Below, in pieces: positions 7,903 through 16,271 of a stretch of DNA of 40,604 nucleotides. Position numbers and translations under genes: made by a program. Source of the DNA: a virus. Every line of letters begins with the position of its first letter. Position 1 is the first letter of the stretch. The DNA is taken from the IMG/VR virus record IMGVR_UViG_3300048839_001116, positions 1 to 40,604 of that record; one strand, written 5' to 3'. The notes under the pieces are model-generated. The model was not told where the DNA came from. It made no database searches and saw nothing but the letters and a program-made list of their open reading frames with translations.

Positions 7903-8630
7903 TCGTTGGGATCGACTTTGAAACGACGTTCACCGATCCTGTTGATCCCACAAAGTGCCGCATTATTGAAGCGGGCTGCGTTCTTTGGGATACGGAGCGA
8001 AAGCTTCCCCTTCAGATGCTCAACCAAGTTTGCTGGCAGGATGATTACGGTCCTTTTGATCCACGGATCACGGAGCTAACGGGCCTGACGCATGACGATC
8101 TAGTGCAGTACGGTCGGCCTGTGAAGACCATTCTCGGTAACGTGCAAGCGTTTATGAGCCAGGGTAAGTCCATCGTTGCGCACAATGGAACGCTCTTTGA
8201 TAGACCGGTACTTGAAGCAGAGCTTGCGCGGCACGGATGCGACCCCATGCCGAGTGTTCCTTGGATCGACACCACGTGTGATGTCCCCTATCCTCCGAAG
8301 ATTGAAACCAGAAAGCTTGATTTCCTTTGTCCTGCGCATGGATTTCTCAATCCCTTTGCGCACCGAGCGGTGTTCGATGTGCTTTGTATGTTGCGTGTGC
8401 TCAGCCACTACAACGTGGAGGAAGTTATGCGACGGTCCACGGCCCCTAAAGTAAAGCTACGTGCGTTCACGGAAAAGCCCTGGACGGACGGAGGCGTGTC
8501 GAATACAAAGGCCAAAGAATTTGGTTTCCGGTTTGATGGCGCTCTAAAAGTGTGGACGCGGATCATTTTGGAGGAAGAGTTAGCGGAACTCAAAGCGAAG
8601 TGTCCTTTGAAAGTGGAGGTGATTCAATGA
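7896..8630 (+). CDS. DEDDh 3'-5' exonuclease (DnaQ/RNase T-like)
   Basis: A 244-residue exonuclease. The DEDDh residues are visible: D7 and E9 in VGIDFET, D102 in VAHNGTLFDRPVL, and H156/D161 in HRAVFD. A C-terminal extension (KEFGFRFDGALKVWTR) looks like a small added domain of the kind seen on some bacterial and phage exonucleases. It removes nucleotides from 3' ends. As the polymerase at 8893 has its own exonuclease domain, this one is probably for repair, recombination or host DNA breakdown. It overlaps both neighbours. Confidence 0.9.
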   Translation: MLVVGIDFETTFTDPVDPTKCRIIEAGCVLWDTERKLPLQMLNQVCWQDDYGPFDPRITELTGLTHDDLVQYGRPVKTILGNVQAFMSQGKSIVAHNGTLFDRPVLEAELARHGCDPMPSVPWIDTTCDVPYPPKIETRKLDFLCPAHGFLNPFAHRAVFDVLCMLRVLSHYNVEEVMRRSTAPKVKLRAFTEKPWTDGGVSNTKAKEFGFRFDGALKVWTRIILEEELAELKAKCPLKVEVIQ

Positions 8631-8746
8631 AACGTAAAAAAGGTCGGGGCAGAAAATACTTTGCGCATCGAAGTACACGCAGAGCATGGTCCAACCAAGC
8701 AGCTTGGAAAAATCTTCAACAAATACGACACCCAGGAAGATTTTGA
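8627..8746 (+). CDS. Tiny basic protein
   Basis: A 39-residue, very basic peptide (MKRKKGRGRKYFAHRSTRRA at the start). It has the best Shine-Dalgarno of the area, GGAGGT six bases before the ATG. The ATG overlaps the exonuclease stop, and its own stop TGA is followed one base later by the next ATG. The signals argue that it is translated. It could bind nucleic acid, or serve mainly to couple translation of the next gene. The neighbouring frame is also open here. Confidence 0.5.
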   Translation: MKRKKGRGRKYFAHRSTRRAWSNQAAWKNLQQIRHPGRF

Positions 8747-8747
8747 T

Positions 8748-8915
8748 ATGCACATAGGAAGGGAAAAGCGCACGCAGGTTATGTACGTTCGTGTTCGTCC
8801 GACGCTTAAGCAAGCACTTGAACGTGCTGCCGCACGTGAGGGAATCAGCCTATCCGAACTCGTGGACCGTCTTTTAGCAATGGGCAAACGCTGTGAAGAT
8901 AGTCGAAAAAAGTGA
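8748..8915 (+). CDS. Ribbon-helix-helix DNA-binding protein
   Basis: A 55-residue protein read from the ATG at 8748, which has AGGAAGA seven bases upstream. QVMYVRVRPTLKQALERAAA followed by REGISLSELVDRLL is the strand-helix-helix pattern of small Arc/MetJ/CopG-type repressors. The frame is open upstream to the exonuclease stop with a TTG at 8661 (84 residues), so a longer form is possible. It could be the phage's own transcription repressor; its target is unknown. Confidence 0.75.
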   Translation: MHIGREKRTQVMYVRVRPTLKQALERAAAREGISLSELVDRLLAMGKRCEDSRKK

Positions 8916-10812
8916 GATCGACGGTATCTGCGCTCATTTGATGTGTCAGCCACGGCTGGCGCTCGACACAGAAACCACGGGGCTGGATGTGTGGGGAGAT
9001 GACCGGATGTTCTCGCTCATTCTCGCGGACCATGAGCAAGAGTACTATTTTGATTTCAACGCGCGCTCGTCCAATCCACTCGACAAAAGAAAAAGCCTAC
9101 GCAGCCTAACTTCTTTGTTTGAGCAGGCAGGCGTTCTCTGGTGTATGCATAACGCAAAATTTGACCTGGCCGTACTGCACCAGGAGGGGGTACGTGTGGC
9201 GGGAGAGATTCACTGCACCGAAGCCATTGGGCGCGTTGCCTATAACCAACATTTCGCTTACTCGCTTGACGCGCTCGTCAAACCCCTGGGGGCTCGAAAA
9301 GACACGCGCGTTGATGACTACATTACGGAGCATAAGCTTTATCGAATGGTGGACGGCGAGAAACAGAAAATGTTTGATCGCGTACCTGTTGAGATCATGG
9401 CTCGATACGGTGCGATGGATGCGCGTCTCACTCACATGCTCGCCGGCTATCAAATCGCGAACATCCGAAAACAGCAGGAGAGTGTCGAGAAGGGGAAACG
9501 CGGGCCGTGGGACATCATGCTTCAGGAACGCGCGATCACAAAAGTATTCTTTGAGATGGAGAAAACAGGCATCTCTGTTGATCTTGACTTTGTTCGCGAA
9601 GCCTACGCAAACGAGCGAAGCGTTATTACAGAGGGAATAAACGCATTTCAGTCTATGACAGGCGTCCCTTTTGTTGATAGCAGTAAGACACTTGCACCGA
9701 TCTTTGATCGAATGGGAGTTCCCTACCCTCTGACAGAGAAAGGGAATCCGTCTTTTGCCAAGGACGCGCTGGAGGACATGAATACGCCTCTAGGAGAGAA
9801 GATTCTTGAAATCAGAAAAGCTCAGAAGCGCGCCACCACGTACTTTGCCAACTTCTTGAAGTTTTCGCGTGATGGGATTATCCATCCCAACATGCGCCAG
9901 GGGGGTACTGCCCCTGGACGCATCTCCTATTCGAGTCCGAACTTCCAAAACCTTCCTAAGCGCACCGAGAAGGTCACGGACAAATTCAACACGCGCCGAT
10001 CAGTCGTTCCTTCTAAAGGACGGGCCTTAGTGATGCTCGACTACGATCAGATGGAGTATCGTCTGATGCTTGAGTACGCAAAACAGATGAACGTGATTGA
10101 GCAGGTTCTTGGCGGCTTAGACGTTCATGAGGCAATGGCGCAGCTGATGAAAGTTCACAGGGATTCAGCAAAAACGCTGAACTTCATGCTGCTCTATGGC
10201 GGAGGGGTCGCAACGCTTTGCGCAGAACTGTTTTCCCCAAACATCCCCATAGCTGTGCTCCAGGATTTGATGCGTGTGAAGAAGTGGGGACGCGCGGCCC
10301 TGCGTCCGGATCTTCTTTCCGCACTGACGCGTGAGCAGGTGGATCACAACATGGCTGAGCTAGAGAAAGCAGATGCCCTGAGGGAGGTTTACTTTGACCG
10401 CCTGCCCGGAGTGAAGGCGTTTAGTGACGACGTGATTGAGCGCGCCAAGCGCCGCGGATGGGTGAAGAACTGGGCAGGCCGTATTTGTCACTTCCCTATC
10501 AGAGCGCTTGCCTATAAGGCGCCTAATCATCTGATTCAGGGTGGGTGCGCTGACGTGGTGAAGAAAGCCATGCTGGAGGTAGCGCGTTACTTGGACGAGA
10601 AGAAATGCCAAACAAAGATGATCCTCCAGGTGCATGACGAGCTGGTGTTTGACGCACACCCCCAGGAACTCGAGATTTTTCCGGTGATACAGACCATCAT
10701 GCAGTCGGCCTACCCGCACAGGTACCTGCCTCTTACGGTGGGTGTAGAACACTCCTGGCGCTCCCTGGCTGACAAAGTGGAAGGATTCCCTACCCGTGGC
10801 GAAGCAGCCTGA
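8893..10812 (+). CDS. Family A DNA polymerase with 3'-5' exonuclease
   Basis: A 639-residue replicative polymerase of the Pol I/T7 type. Exonuclease motifs: ALDTETTG (23-30), MHNAKFDL (85-92), YGAMDA (172-177). Polymerase motifs: MLDYDQMEYRL (381-391, motif A), R423-K427-F431-Y435 in motif B, and VHDE (580-583, motif C). No 5'-3' nuclease domain is present. Phe at 431 is the position that discriminates against dideoxynucleotides in E. coli Pol I. The start is GTG at 8893, overlapping the previous gene, with no strong Shine-Dalgarno. It works with the primase-helicase at 819-3173. Confidence 0.96.
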   Translation: MKIVEKSEIDGICAHLMCQPRLALDTETTGLDVWGDDRMFSLILADHEQEYYFDFNARSSNPLDKRKSLRSLTSLFEQAGVLWCMHNAKFDLAVLHQEGVRVAGEIHCTEAIGRVAYNQHFAYSLDALVKPLGARKDTRVDDYITEHKLYRMVDGEKQKMFDRVPVEIMARYGAMDARLTHMLAGYQIANIRKQQESVEKGKRGPWDIMLQERAITKVFFEMEKTGISVDLDFVREAYANERSVITEGINAFQSMTGVPFVDSSKTLAPIFDRMGVPYPLTEKGNPSFAKDALEDMNTPLGEKILEIRKAQKRATTYFANFLKFSRDGIIHPNMRQGGTAPGRISYSSPNFQNLPKRTEKVTDKFNTRRSVVPSKGRALVMLDYDQMEYRLMLEYAKQMNVIEQVLGGLDVHEAMAQLMKVHRDSAKTLNFMLLYGGGVATLCAELFSPNIPIAVLQDLMRVKKWGRAALRPDLLSALTREQVDHNMAELEKADALREVYFDRLPGVKAFSDDVIERAKRRGWVKNWAGRICHFPIRALAYKAPNHLIQGGCADVVKKAMLEVARYLDEKKCQTKMILQVHDELVFDAHPQELEIFPVIQTIMQSAYPHRYLPLTVGVEHSWRSLADKVEGFPTRGEAA

Positions 10813-11113
10813 GACACGATTTAAAGAGCGCGTATGGCGCGATCTGAAGGCGCTTAAAAGCAAAGGGCTCCCCATCCACTTTAGGAAGATCCAACAGGTT
10901 TGTATCAATGGCACACCCGACATACTCCTGTGTGTCAACGGACGCGCGGTTGATTTGGAATTGAAGGCCGGTCCACGGTCCAGGGTTTCACGTCTCCAGA
11001 GGTGGGAGATGAAACAGACAGAAAAAGCAGGAGGACTTGCCTTTTTGGCGTGGCCTGAGATTTGGCCGGACGTTCTTCGTAAGCTCGTTGATCTTTGTAT
11101 CAAGGAACCTTAA
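10796..11113 (+). CDS. VRR-NUC domain nuclease
   Basis: A 105-residue protein matching the VRR-NUC fold. GTPDILLCVNGRAVDLELKA (about residues 38-57) carries the catalytic D, E and K of the PD-(D/E)XK core, followed by SRLQRWEMKQTEKAGGLAF. These stand-alone phage nucleases are thought to cut branched DNA such as Holliday or packaging junctions. The start is GTG, overlapping the polymerase end by 17 bases. Confidence 0.9.
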   Translation: MAKQPETRFKERVWRDLKALKSKGLPIHFRKIQQVCINGTPDILLCVNGRAVDLELKAGPRSRVSRLQRWEMKQTEKAGGLAFLAWPEIWPDVLRKLVDLCIKEP

Positions 11114-11122
11114 ACTGAGAAG

Positions 11123-13027
11123 GTGTTCGCACAACAAATCAATTGCACGGACGAGGACGCGATCGAGTTCGACCCCGACCTTTTCGAGGTAGGTCCATCA
11201 GGTTGCCGCCTCAAACTCGTTCCGAATCCAGGGCGCATCTTCCAACAGACGTTTCAGAATGATACAGGGTTCATTTATGATTCGAATCTAGCGGAGATTG
11301 TTCCAGGGATTCTTCGCCAGAAAAATCAAACTCCAGTGAACTCCGTCTTTGGTGCGCGATTCACGGACACCATCAACGGAAACTGGACGCGCAATAATCT
11401 CTCAACAACTGCGACGGCGATCGGATCGCCTGCCATTGTAGACGGAAAACTCGCCACCAATGGGCCTGGAAATGGTGTTCATATCACGAACGCCGATATC
11501 GGGCTCGCAGGGATGCGCGGCATGATCGAATTTAAAATCACGCCGACTTATTCAGGTACGCCCGATGTGAATTACGGTGCTGTTCATCTCGGCAATCCGT
11601 CCTCGCCCACGGGAGCGGACTCCTTCACGCTCCTTCATAGTGCTTCTGGGGGGACGTGGAGAATTACGGCCCGAGATTCGTCTAACGTGAGCCAACATTC
11701 AGCACAGATAGTCGGGTCGGCCTGGTCGCCGGTTGCAGGGACCGAATACGTCGTGAGAATATATTGGGATCTCCGTGCTGTGATGGATGGCGGTTTTGGG
11801 TATCGGATTGAAATTAACAACGTCCTCCACGGCTCCCTCGCTTCGGCGTTCACACGCGGAAATTCTGCTACGAGGCTCTACGTTGGATCAAACCCAACCT
11901 ACACACCAGGGCGAGCATCGTTTCGCCACCTTCATATCTACGACGTTCCTCCGGCACTCGGCGGCGCACTTGATTACGTGGTTCCAGCTTTCAAGTACGC
12001 CAAAAACCGAGTACGTCCCCCAGCGTTTATCTATACCGGAAACGGCACCATTCAAAGTGTCGAAGTATTCACTGTCACCGTCGTGAATGGTGTGCGCTTC
12101 GGTGTAGCTGAAATGTACGTCGATGTGTCTGATCCGGAGAACCCGGTGTGGGCCGAAAGCGTTGAGGTCTATGAAGACGCAAGCCCGCCTGAAGATATTC
12201 AGGAGCACCTGCCTCTGCTGGAGGTAGAAGGCGCAGGAGTCGCTCCCTACTTTATCGACTTCCCTGACTCTAATACTCAAAGCTCCATCTCTCTGATCTA
12301 CGTCGAACTCACGGGCCAGATTTTCTCGACTGATAACCCTGCATTTGTGAGTGCGGAGATGACTGAAGCGGATGAAGTGAGCGCGTTTCTAGCGAGCATC
12401 AATGCTCCAGCAGGCACAGCCGTAAAATTCTCAGCACTCGTTTCTGGTGTAGAGAAGTCCTTTCAATCGGGAGCATGGAGCGCTTCAGCCGGATACGCTA
12501 CCGCGAACACTTACGCCGAGTTTCAAGCCGCCTTTGCGACCCTGCTTGCGTCGCGTGAAACACTTCAGATCAAGGTCTACCTTCACTGGGAAAGCGGGAT
12601 CAACTCACCTGCTGTGTCATTAATGTCGTATCTATATAGTGCGTATGGCGTGACTCCAGACGAGCCTGCTCGGTGCTTGGTTTACTGCTACCTGAACGAC
12701 GTAGCAGGAACTCTCAAGGATGTTCCTCAGCAAGCCACACTCACCGTGGAGCTTTTGGTGCCTTTTCAATACGCAGGCAGATTCATTGCTCGCTACAAGC
12801 GAGTGTTCAAATTCGATGCAGACGGTTACGTAGAAACATCACCCGCATTCCTCAGTGTAGCAGATCCGACCGTGAAAGAGGGGCTAGTCGAGTCAGCCAC
12901 CGCGGGGCTTTCTCCGTATAAGTTCACGCTGAACTATCGCGACAGCGATAACAAAAAGATCGTACAGGTACTCGAAAGCAAGCAAGTGCCGAACACCGAC
13001 AAAAAGAATTTAGCTGAGTACCTCTAG
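11123..13027 (+). CDS. Fibre-like structural protein with LamG-like domain
   Basis: A 634-residue, beta-rich protein. Residues about 85-275 look like a concanavalin A/LamG-type sandwich (GNWTRNNLST, GMIEFKITPTYSG, YRIEINNVLHG, then FRHLHIYDVPP). The rest contains repetitive beta stretches. This fits an adsorption or tail-tip protein that binds sugars on the host surface. The start is GTG at 11123 with weak upstream signal. A stop three codons upstream rules out a longer form. It is the only large structural-type gene on the plus strand, placed after the replication genes. Its stop interlocks with the opposing lysis-region gene. Confidence 0.65.
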   Translation: MFAQQINCTDEDAIEFDPDLFEVGPSGCRLKLVPNPGRIFQQTFQNDTGFIYDSNLAEIVPGILRQKNQTPVNSVFGARFTDTINGNWTRNNLSTTATAIGSPAIVDGKLATNGPGNGVHITNADIGLAGMRGMIEFKITPTYSGTPDVNYGAVHLGNPSSPTGADSFTLLHSASGGTWRITARDSSNVSQHSAQIVGSAWSPVAGTEYVVRIYWDLRAVMDGGFGYRIEINNVLHGSLASAFTRGNSATRLYVGSNPTYTPGRASFRHLHIYDVPPALGGALDYVVPAFKYAKNRVRPPAFIYTGNGTIQSVEVFTVTVVNGVRFGVAEMYVDVSDPENPVWAESVEVYEDASPPEDIQEHLPLLEVEGAGVAPYFIDFPDSNTQSSISLIYVELTGQIFSTDNPAFVSAEMTEADEVSAFLASINAPAGTAVKFSALVSGVEKSFQSGAWSASAGYATANTYAEFQAAFATLLASRETLQIKVYLHWESGINSPAVSLMSYLYSAYGVTPDEPARCLVYCYLNDVAGTLKDVPQQATLTVELLVPFQYAGRFIARYKRVFKFDADGYVETSPAFLSVADPTVKEGLVESATAGLSPYKFTLNYRDSDNKKIVQVLESKQVPNTDKKNLAEYL

Positions 13028-13302
13028 CGGGGAATACCGGCGAGGTCGTCTTGGTCAATCTCTTCCTGGGATTCGCCTGTGCGGCCCAGCTCGTACTCTT
13101 GTTTTTTGTACGCCATGTGCTGGTCAATGAGGAGCTTTCTCCCGAAGAGATAGGCAACGAAAAGACCAAGCTTGACGCCCGCAACGATTAGACTCCAGAT
13201 GCCGATATCAGGCGTCATGACTGATTTGAAAACGTGATCCAGCTGCTCGTAAGTGAGCCCCGGACGCCTGAGATCCTGATACTTAAATCTTGAGTCAGTC
13301 AT
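13024..13302 (-). CDS. Small single-span membrane protein, end of lysis block
   Basis: A 92-residue protein from the ATG at 13302, eight bases inside the lipoprotein gene. One hydrophobic segment (WSLIVAGVKLGLFVAYLF) sits mid-protein, followed by a charged helix (KKQEYELGRTGESQEEIDQD). It may be an inner-membrane lysis accessory; pairing with the neighbouring lipoprotein as a spanin-like complex is only a guess. Its TAG stop lies in the CTAG shared with the plus-strand fibre gene. Confidence 0.6.
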   Translation of the reverse strand: MTDSRFKYQDLRRPGLTYEQLDHVFKSVMTPDIGIWSLIVAGVKLGLFVAYLFGRKLLIDQHMAYKKQEYELGRTGESQEEIDQDDLAGIPR

Positions 13303-13942
13303 AATTGTAGTAGTTGAATCGCGCAGCAAAACTTTCTGAGTAAGCTTTCACTTGCTCAGGATCACCCTTGATTTCAACGATCGTTTTCTTGGAGTACCGC
13401 TTCCACTTTCCTTCATCGAAGACGTGAGAGGTTCGCGCGTGAGCGCCAAGCACAAGCCCTGTCTTTCCGTCCTTGTCGCGTAGATAGATCGCCTCGCGCG
13501 GGAGGTAACGAGCATCCACGACAGAAAAGCGCACTTCAAATTGGGAAGAGATCGGAGAGTCCCTGTCCTGCGGAAAGATTTCTCCGATGCAGGTAAAACT
13601 CCTGAATTGCGCGAACGCCTCAGCCTTAAGCGTAAAGCTATACTGCTCTCCGCTTGGGACCGTTGCGGGCGGAATCGTGTCAACCCCTTGAGTGCAGCGG
13701 ATATTGAGCGAGTAGCTATAGCTTTGAGCATCGAACGAGAAAGTCAGCGGCTCGGTGGATTTCAGGCGCTTGGCGCAGAGTCCCGGCAACCCCTCCATGT
13801 CTCGACAAAGCTTGCCGTTCAGATAGACCGGAAACTCGCTCGATCCGGCTTGGGCGGACACAAGAAAGCCGATGTCGTCTTTATAGGCAAGCGTCGTGCA
13901 AGCTCCGAGGAGAAGCACGACGCCCAAAAAGACTTTACGCAC
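13295..13942 (-). CDS. Predicted lipoprotein in lysis block
   Basis: Started at GTG 13942, with GGAAAG upstream, the 215-residue product begins VRKVFLGVVLLLGAC. This is a classic lipoprotein signal with the lipobox LGAC. The mature part is beta-rich (YSYSLNIRCTQG, FEVRFSVVDARYL) with several cysteines. It is probably anchored in the outer membrane. The position beside the holin and endolysin suggests a role in outer-membrane disruption or in the cell envelope. It is much longer than Rz1-type spanins. Confidence 0.7.
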   Translation of the reverse strand: MRKVFLGVVLLLGACTTLAYKDDIGFLVSAQAGSSEFPVYLNGKLCRDMEGLPGLCAKRLKSTEPLTFSFDAQSYSYSLNIRCTQGVDTIPPATVPSGEQYSFTLKAEAFAQFRSFTCIGEIFPQDRDSPISSQFEVRFSVVDARYLPREAIYLRDKDGKTGLVLGAHARTSHVFDEGKWKRYSKKTIVEIKGDPEQVKAYSESFAARFNYYNYD

Positions 13943-14423
13943 TTTTCTTTCCGCCAAGCAGTCCTTGGATGACTCCAATGACCATTTGAACGGTCGCACC
14001 GATTCCGGGGAGATTCTTGATGCCGTCTAACAGCTCATGCAGGATCACCGAGCCCAAGCCCGCAAAGAGGTAAGCTCCTAAGCCCGACCAAGAGAATCCC
14101 GAGCCTGACACCATGAGGAGTGTTCCTGCGACAAGAGAAAGAGCAGGAGCCACGATCACCTTTGGCAAGAAAGAGGGAAGCCTGTCCCAAATCAAGCCGC
14201 GCAGGAAAGATACTTTCATGGAAGAGACAACGAGTGTAATGACAGCCGCAATCTTCGCGGCCCAGGAAAGTCCGCCCATTGCTTGGATGGCTTCAAGGAT
14301 GCTTGCGAGAAATGCCTCAGGAGGCACGTCGGAAGCAAAAGAAAGAGTCGCAATCAAGATTGTCGACACGGCCAAAATGTACATGATCGCAAAACGAACC
14401 ATCAAAGTTAAATAGATCCCCAT
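13935..14423 (-). CDS. Multi-span membrane protein, holin candidate
   Basis: A 162-residue protein with about four hydrophobic segments: MVRFAIMYILAVSTILIATL, AAKIAAVITLVVSSM, VIVAPALSLVAGTLLMVSG, and LGAYLFAGLGSVILHELL. A glycine-rich, basic C-terminus (GLLGGKKSA) follows. Adjacent endolysin and lipoprotein genes make a holin the most likely role, opening the inner membrane at the end of infection. Sequence alone does not place it in a named holin family. Confidence 0.6.
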   Translation of the reverse strand: MGIYLTLMVRFAIMYILAVSTILIATLSFASDVPPEAFLASILEAIQAMGGLSWAAKIAAVITLVVSSMKVSFLRGLIWDRLPSFLPKVIVAPALSLVAGTLLMVSGSGFSWSGLGAYLFAGLGSVILHELLDGIKNLPGIGATVQMVIGVIQGLLGGKKSA

Positions 14424-14467
14424 AATTGAAAAACCCCCATGATTTAAAATATCCTTGAGTGAATAGC

Positions 14468-14938
14468 CTAATCGAAAACCTGGAGAAAGCCAAGTAGGCG
14501 CATAGTTCCTACGGGCTTGAGAGAGCGCCTGCGGATATAGACCCCCTCCCCCTCTCGGACGATCGTTGTCCCGCCGGGAGAAGTGTTTGCTTCCACTGTC
14601 TCAATCCAATCAGGTCCGACACTGCGCACTATCCCTGCGTGCCCTGCCCATGACTCTCCGTGCTGCCAAAGCGCCCAACGCCCAGGCGCAGGGATCCTCT
14701 TCCGATAAACGGTCGGAGTCTGATTCCAGACGGCAAGGACGGACTCGGATCGCACGGCCAATACGCGCCCCCCGTGAGCCTCTGCCGTTTCGAGAGCGCA
14801 AAACTGGAGAAAGCCCATGCAGTAGGGCTCCCCTTGTGCCTTGCCGTCTACCGCCTTTTGAAAGCGCTCAATGATCGGGCCGTCGTTTTGGCCCGTGGCC
14901 TCAGTGATCCCGACGTAAAAGCTCGCAAGGTCGAGCAT
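14468..14938 (-). CDS. Endolysin, CHAP-like peptidase
   Basis: I prefer the ATG at 14938, giving 156 residues beginning MLDLASFYVGITEATG; an upstream TTG at 15004 would add 22 residues inside the preceding gene. The catalytic pair of a CHAP/NlpC-type cysteine peptidase is visible: Cys in GEPYCMGFLQFC and His in WAGHAGIV, followed by WIETVEANTSPGG, typical of CHAP folds. It would cut peptide bonds in peptidoglycan. There is no signal peptide, so it would need the holin to reach the wall. Confidence 0.85.
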   Translation of the reverse strand: MLDLASFYVGITEATGQNDGPIIERFQKAVDGKAQGEPYCMGFLQFCALETAEAHGGRVLAVRSESVLAVWNQTPTVYRKRIPAPGRWALWQHGESWAGHAGIVRSVGPDWIETVEANTSPGGTTIVREGEGVYIRRRSLKPVGTMRLLGFLQVFD

Positions 14939-14951
14939 CCGGAGATTCAGG

Positions 14952-15182
14952 TCATTCCGAGCGGGGCTCAAGCTTTCCTCGAATGTAAGAGACGTCTCTT
15001 GCAATTTGGCCCGTGAGAGTCTCTTGAGCCGTTATTCTCCCACTCACATGCTGCTCGACCTTTTCAAGCTCTGACTTCTTTGCAAAATTCATAAAAACCC
15101 AAGCAATGATGCCCGACACAAATGCAATGAGAGCTGCACTCGTTGAAATCGCGGCCCAAAGTGGGATCGTTGGCTCGGTCAT
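14952..15182 (-). CDS. Small membrane-anchored coiled-coil protein
   Basis: A 76-residue protein with one N-terminal membrane span (LWAAISTSAALIAFVSGIIA) and a charged helical tail (KKSELEKVEQHVSGR). The layout resembles XhlA-type haemolysin-associated proteins and inner-membrane spanins. It starts directly at the end of the fibre-like gene and precedes the endolysin, so it likely belongs to the lysis block. Confidence 0.65.
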   Translation of the reverse strand: MTEPTIPLWAAISTSAALIAFVSGIIAWVFMNFAKKSELEKVEQHVSGRITAQETLTGQIARDVSYIRGKLEPRSE

Positions 15183-16271
15183 TTATCTCCCCAAATATCT
15201 GATTACAATGAACGTAGTGTCCGCACCGCCAAGAATATCCAAGCTCCCGCCGCCATTATTAATAAACGCGGTAGCGTGGATCGTACTCCCGGCAGAGCAC
15301 GAATACTCAATTTCAGGGTGGTTTTGCACCCCTATCGCTTGCCAATTGACCACGTCGGAGCCGCCTACGCTGATGCGAGTTGATTGATACGTCGTCGCAT
15401 TTGCTGACCACCGCAAAAGAACGAAAGCGCCGTACCTGCCCGACTTTGGACAAGTAAAAGACCATGATCCTCCGGTTGTTACAGCTCCGTGAGAGTCCGA
15501 AACAAGGGTAGCAAAATTAATTCGATCAGATGATAGGTCAGCAACCGTCTGGTTAGTCGTCCTCGTGTACATCGCATGGGGTTGCCTAATTTCAAACGGC
15601 CATATAGATACTTCAGCCGGTGCGCTCGCCCACGTTCCAGCGGTCGCTTGCGTGATTCGGATTCTTGCAAAAAGCCTGGCTCCTACGTTCGACCGCGCAG
15701 TCGTCGAATAAAGAATGCGATTCGAGTCAGCGGCACCCGCTCCACCCTCGGCGGTAGTCGATACCAGGGTACCGGAATCAAAATCCACTTGTGAGACGGC
15801 AAGCTCCAAAGCGCCTGCATTATTAATCAAATGGACATGAAGATCGTGAGGCTGCCCTGAAAGTGTTCCAAGTGTTGAGCCGCTCGAAATGACAAGAGAC
15901 TGCGCGGACGTCGCGGTCGCAATCGAGTAGGCCCCGCTCGTTGCGGTTCCGCTCCGCATTCCGGCTCGGCACGGACTCGCACTACTTGGATCATTCCCGC
16001 CCGCATCTTTGAGCGAAATGGTGAGCGCGTTCGACGCGACTGACGCGGTGATTGAGCAGTTGTCGAGAAGCTGAGAGGAATCGGCACCACCATTCGTAGC
16101 CCTAAGTACTCCCGTAACAGCCGCTGGTTTACTGACATCCACCGCACCAGCGCGCATCCGCCCGCCACCAGGGGGGGAGCGAAGGACCGTGTCAGCAGGC
16201 CCCGTCTCATAAGCAAACGCAGGGCTGCATCCTACAAGTAACGCCAATACAAGCAGTGTTTTTTTCATCAT
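15183..16271 (-). CDS. Exported fibre-like protein with C1q-like C-terminus
   Basis: Read from the ATG at 16271 (ATGA overlap with the preceding gene), it has 362 residues. It begins MMKKTLLVLALLVGCSPAFA, which looks like a signal peptide and contains a lipobox-like LVGC. The C-terminal 130 residues (SGRYGAFVLLRWS, STRISVGGSDVV, ending FIVIRYLGR) resemble the C1q/TNF-like trimer heads found on many phage fibres. A signal sequence on a virion fibre would be unusual. It may instead be displayed on the infected cell. Start and role are uncertain. Confidence 0.65.
   Translation of the reverse strand: MMKKTLLVLALLVGCSPAFAYETGPADTVLRSPPGGGRMRAGAVDVSKPAAVTGVLRATNGGADSSQLLDNCSITASVASNALTISLKDAGGNDPSSASPCRAGMRSGTATSGAYSIATATSAQSLVISSGSTLGTLSGQPHDLHVHLINNAGALELAVSQVDFDSGTLVSTTAEGGAGAADSNRILYSTTARSNVGARLFARIRITQATAGTWASAPAEVSIWPFEIRQPHAMYTRTTNQTVADLSSDRINFATLVSDSHGAVTTGGSWSFTCPKSGRYGAFVLLRWSANATTYQSTRISVGGSDVVNWQAIGVQNHPEIEYSCSAGSTIHATAFINNGGGSLDILGGADTTFIVIRYLGR

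Noticed and set aside
10360-11103. 247-codon minus-strand open frame
   Set aside because: Antisense to the polymerase C-terminus and the VRR-NUC gene; composition typical of a shadow.
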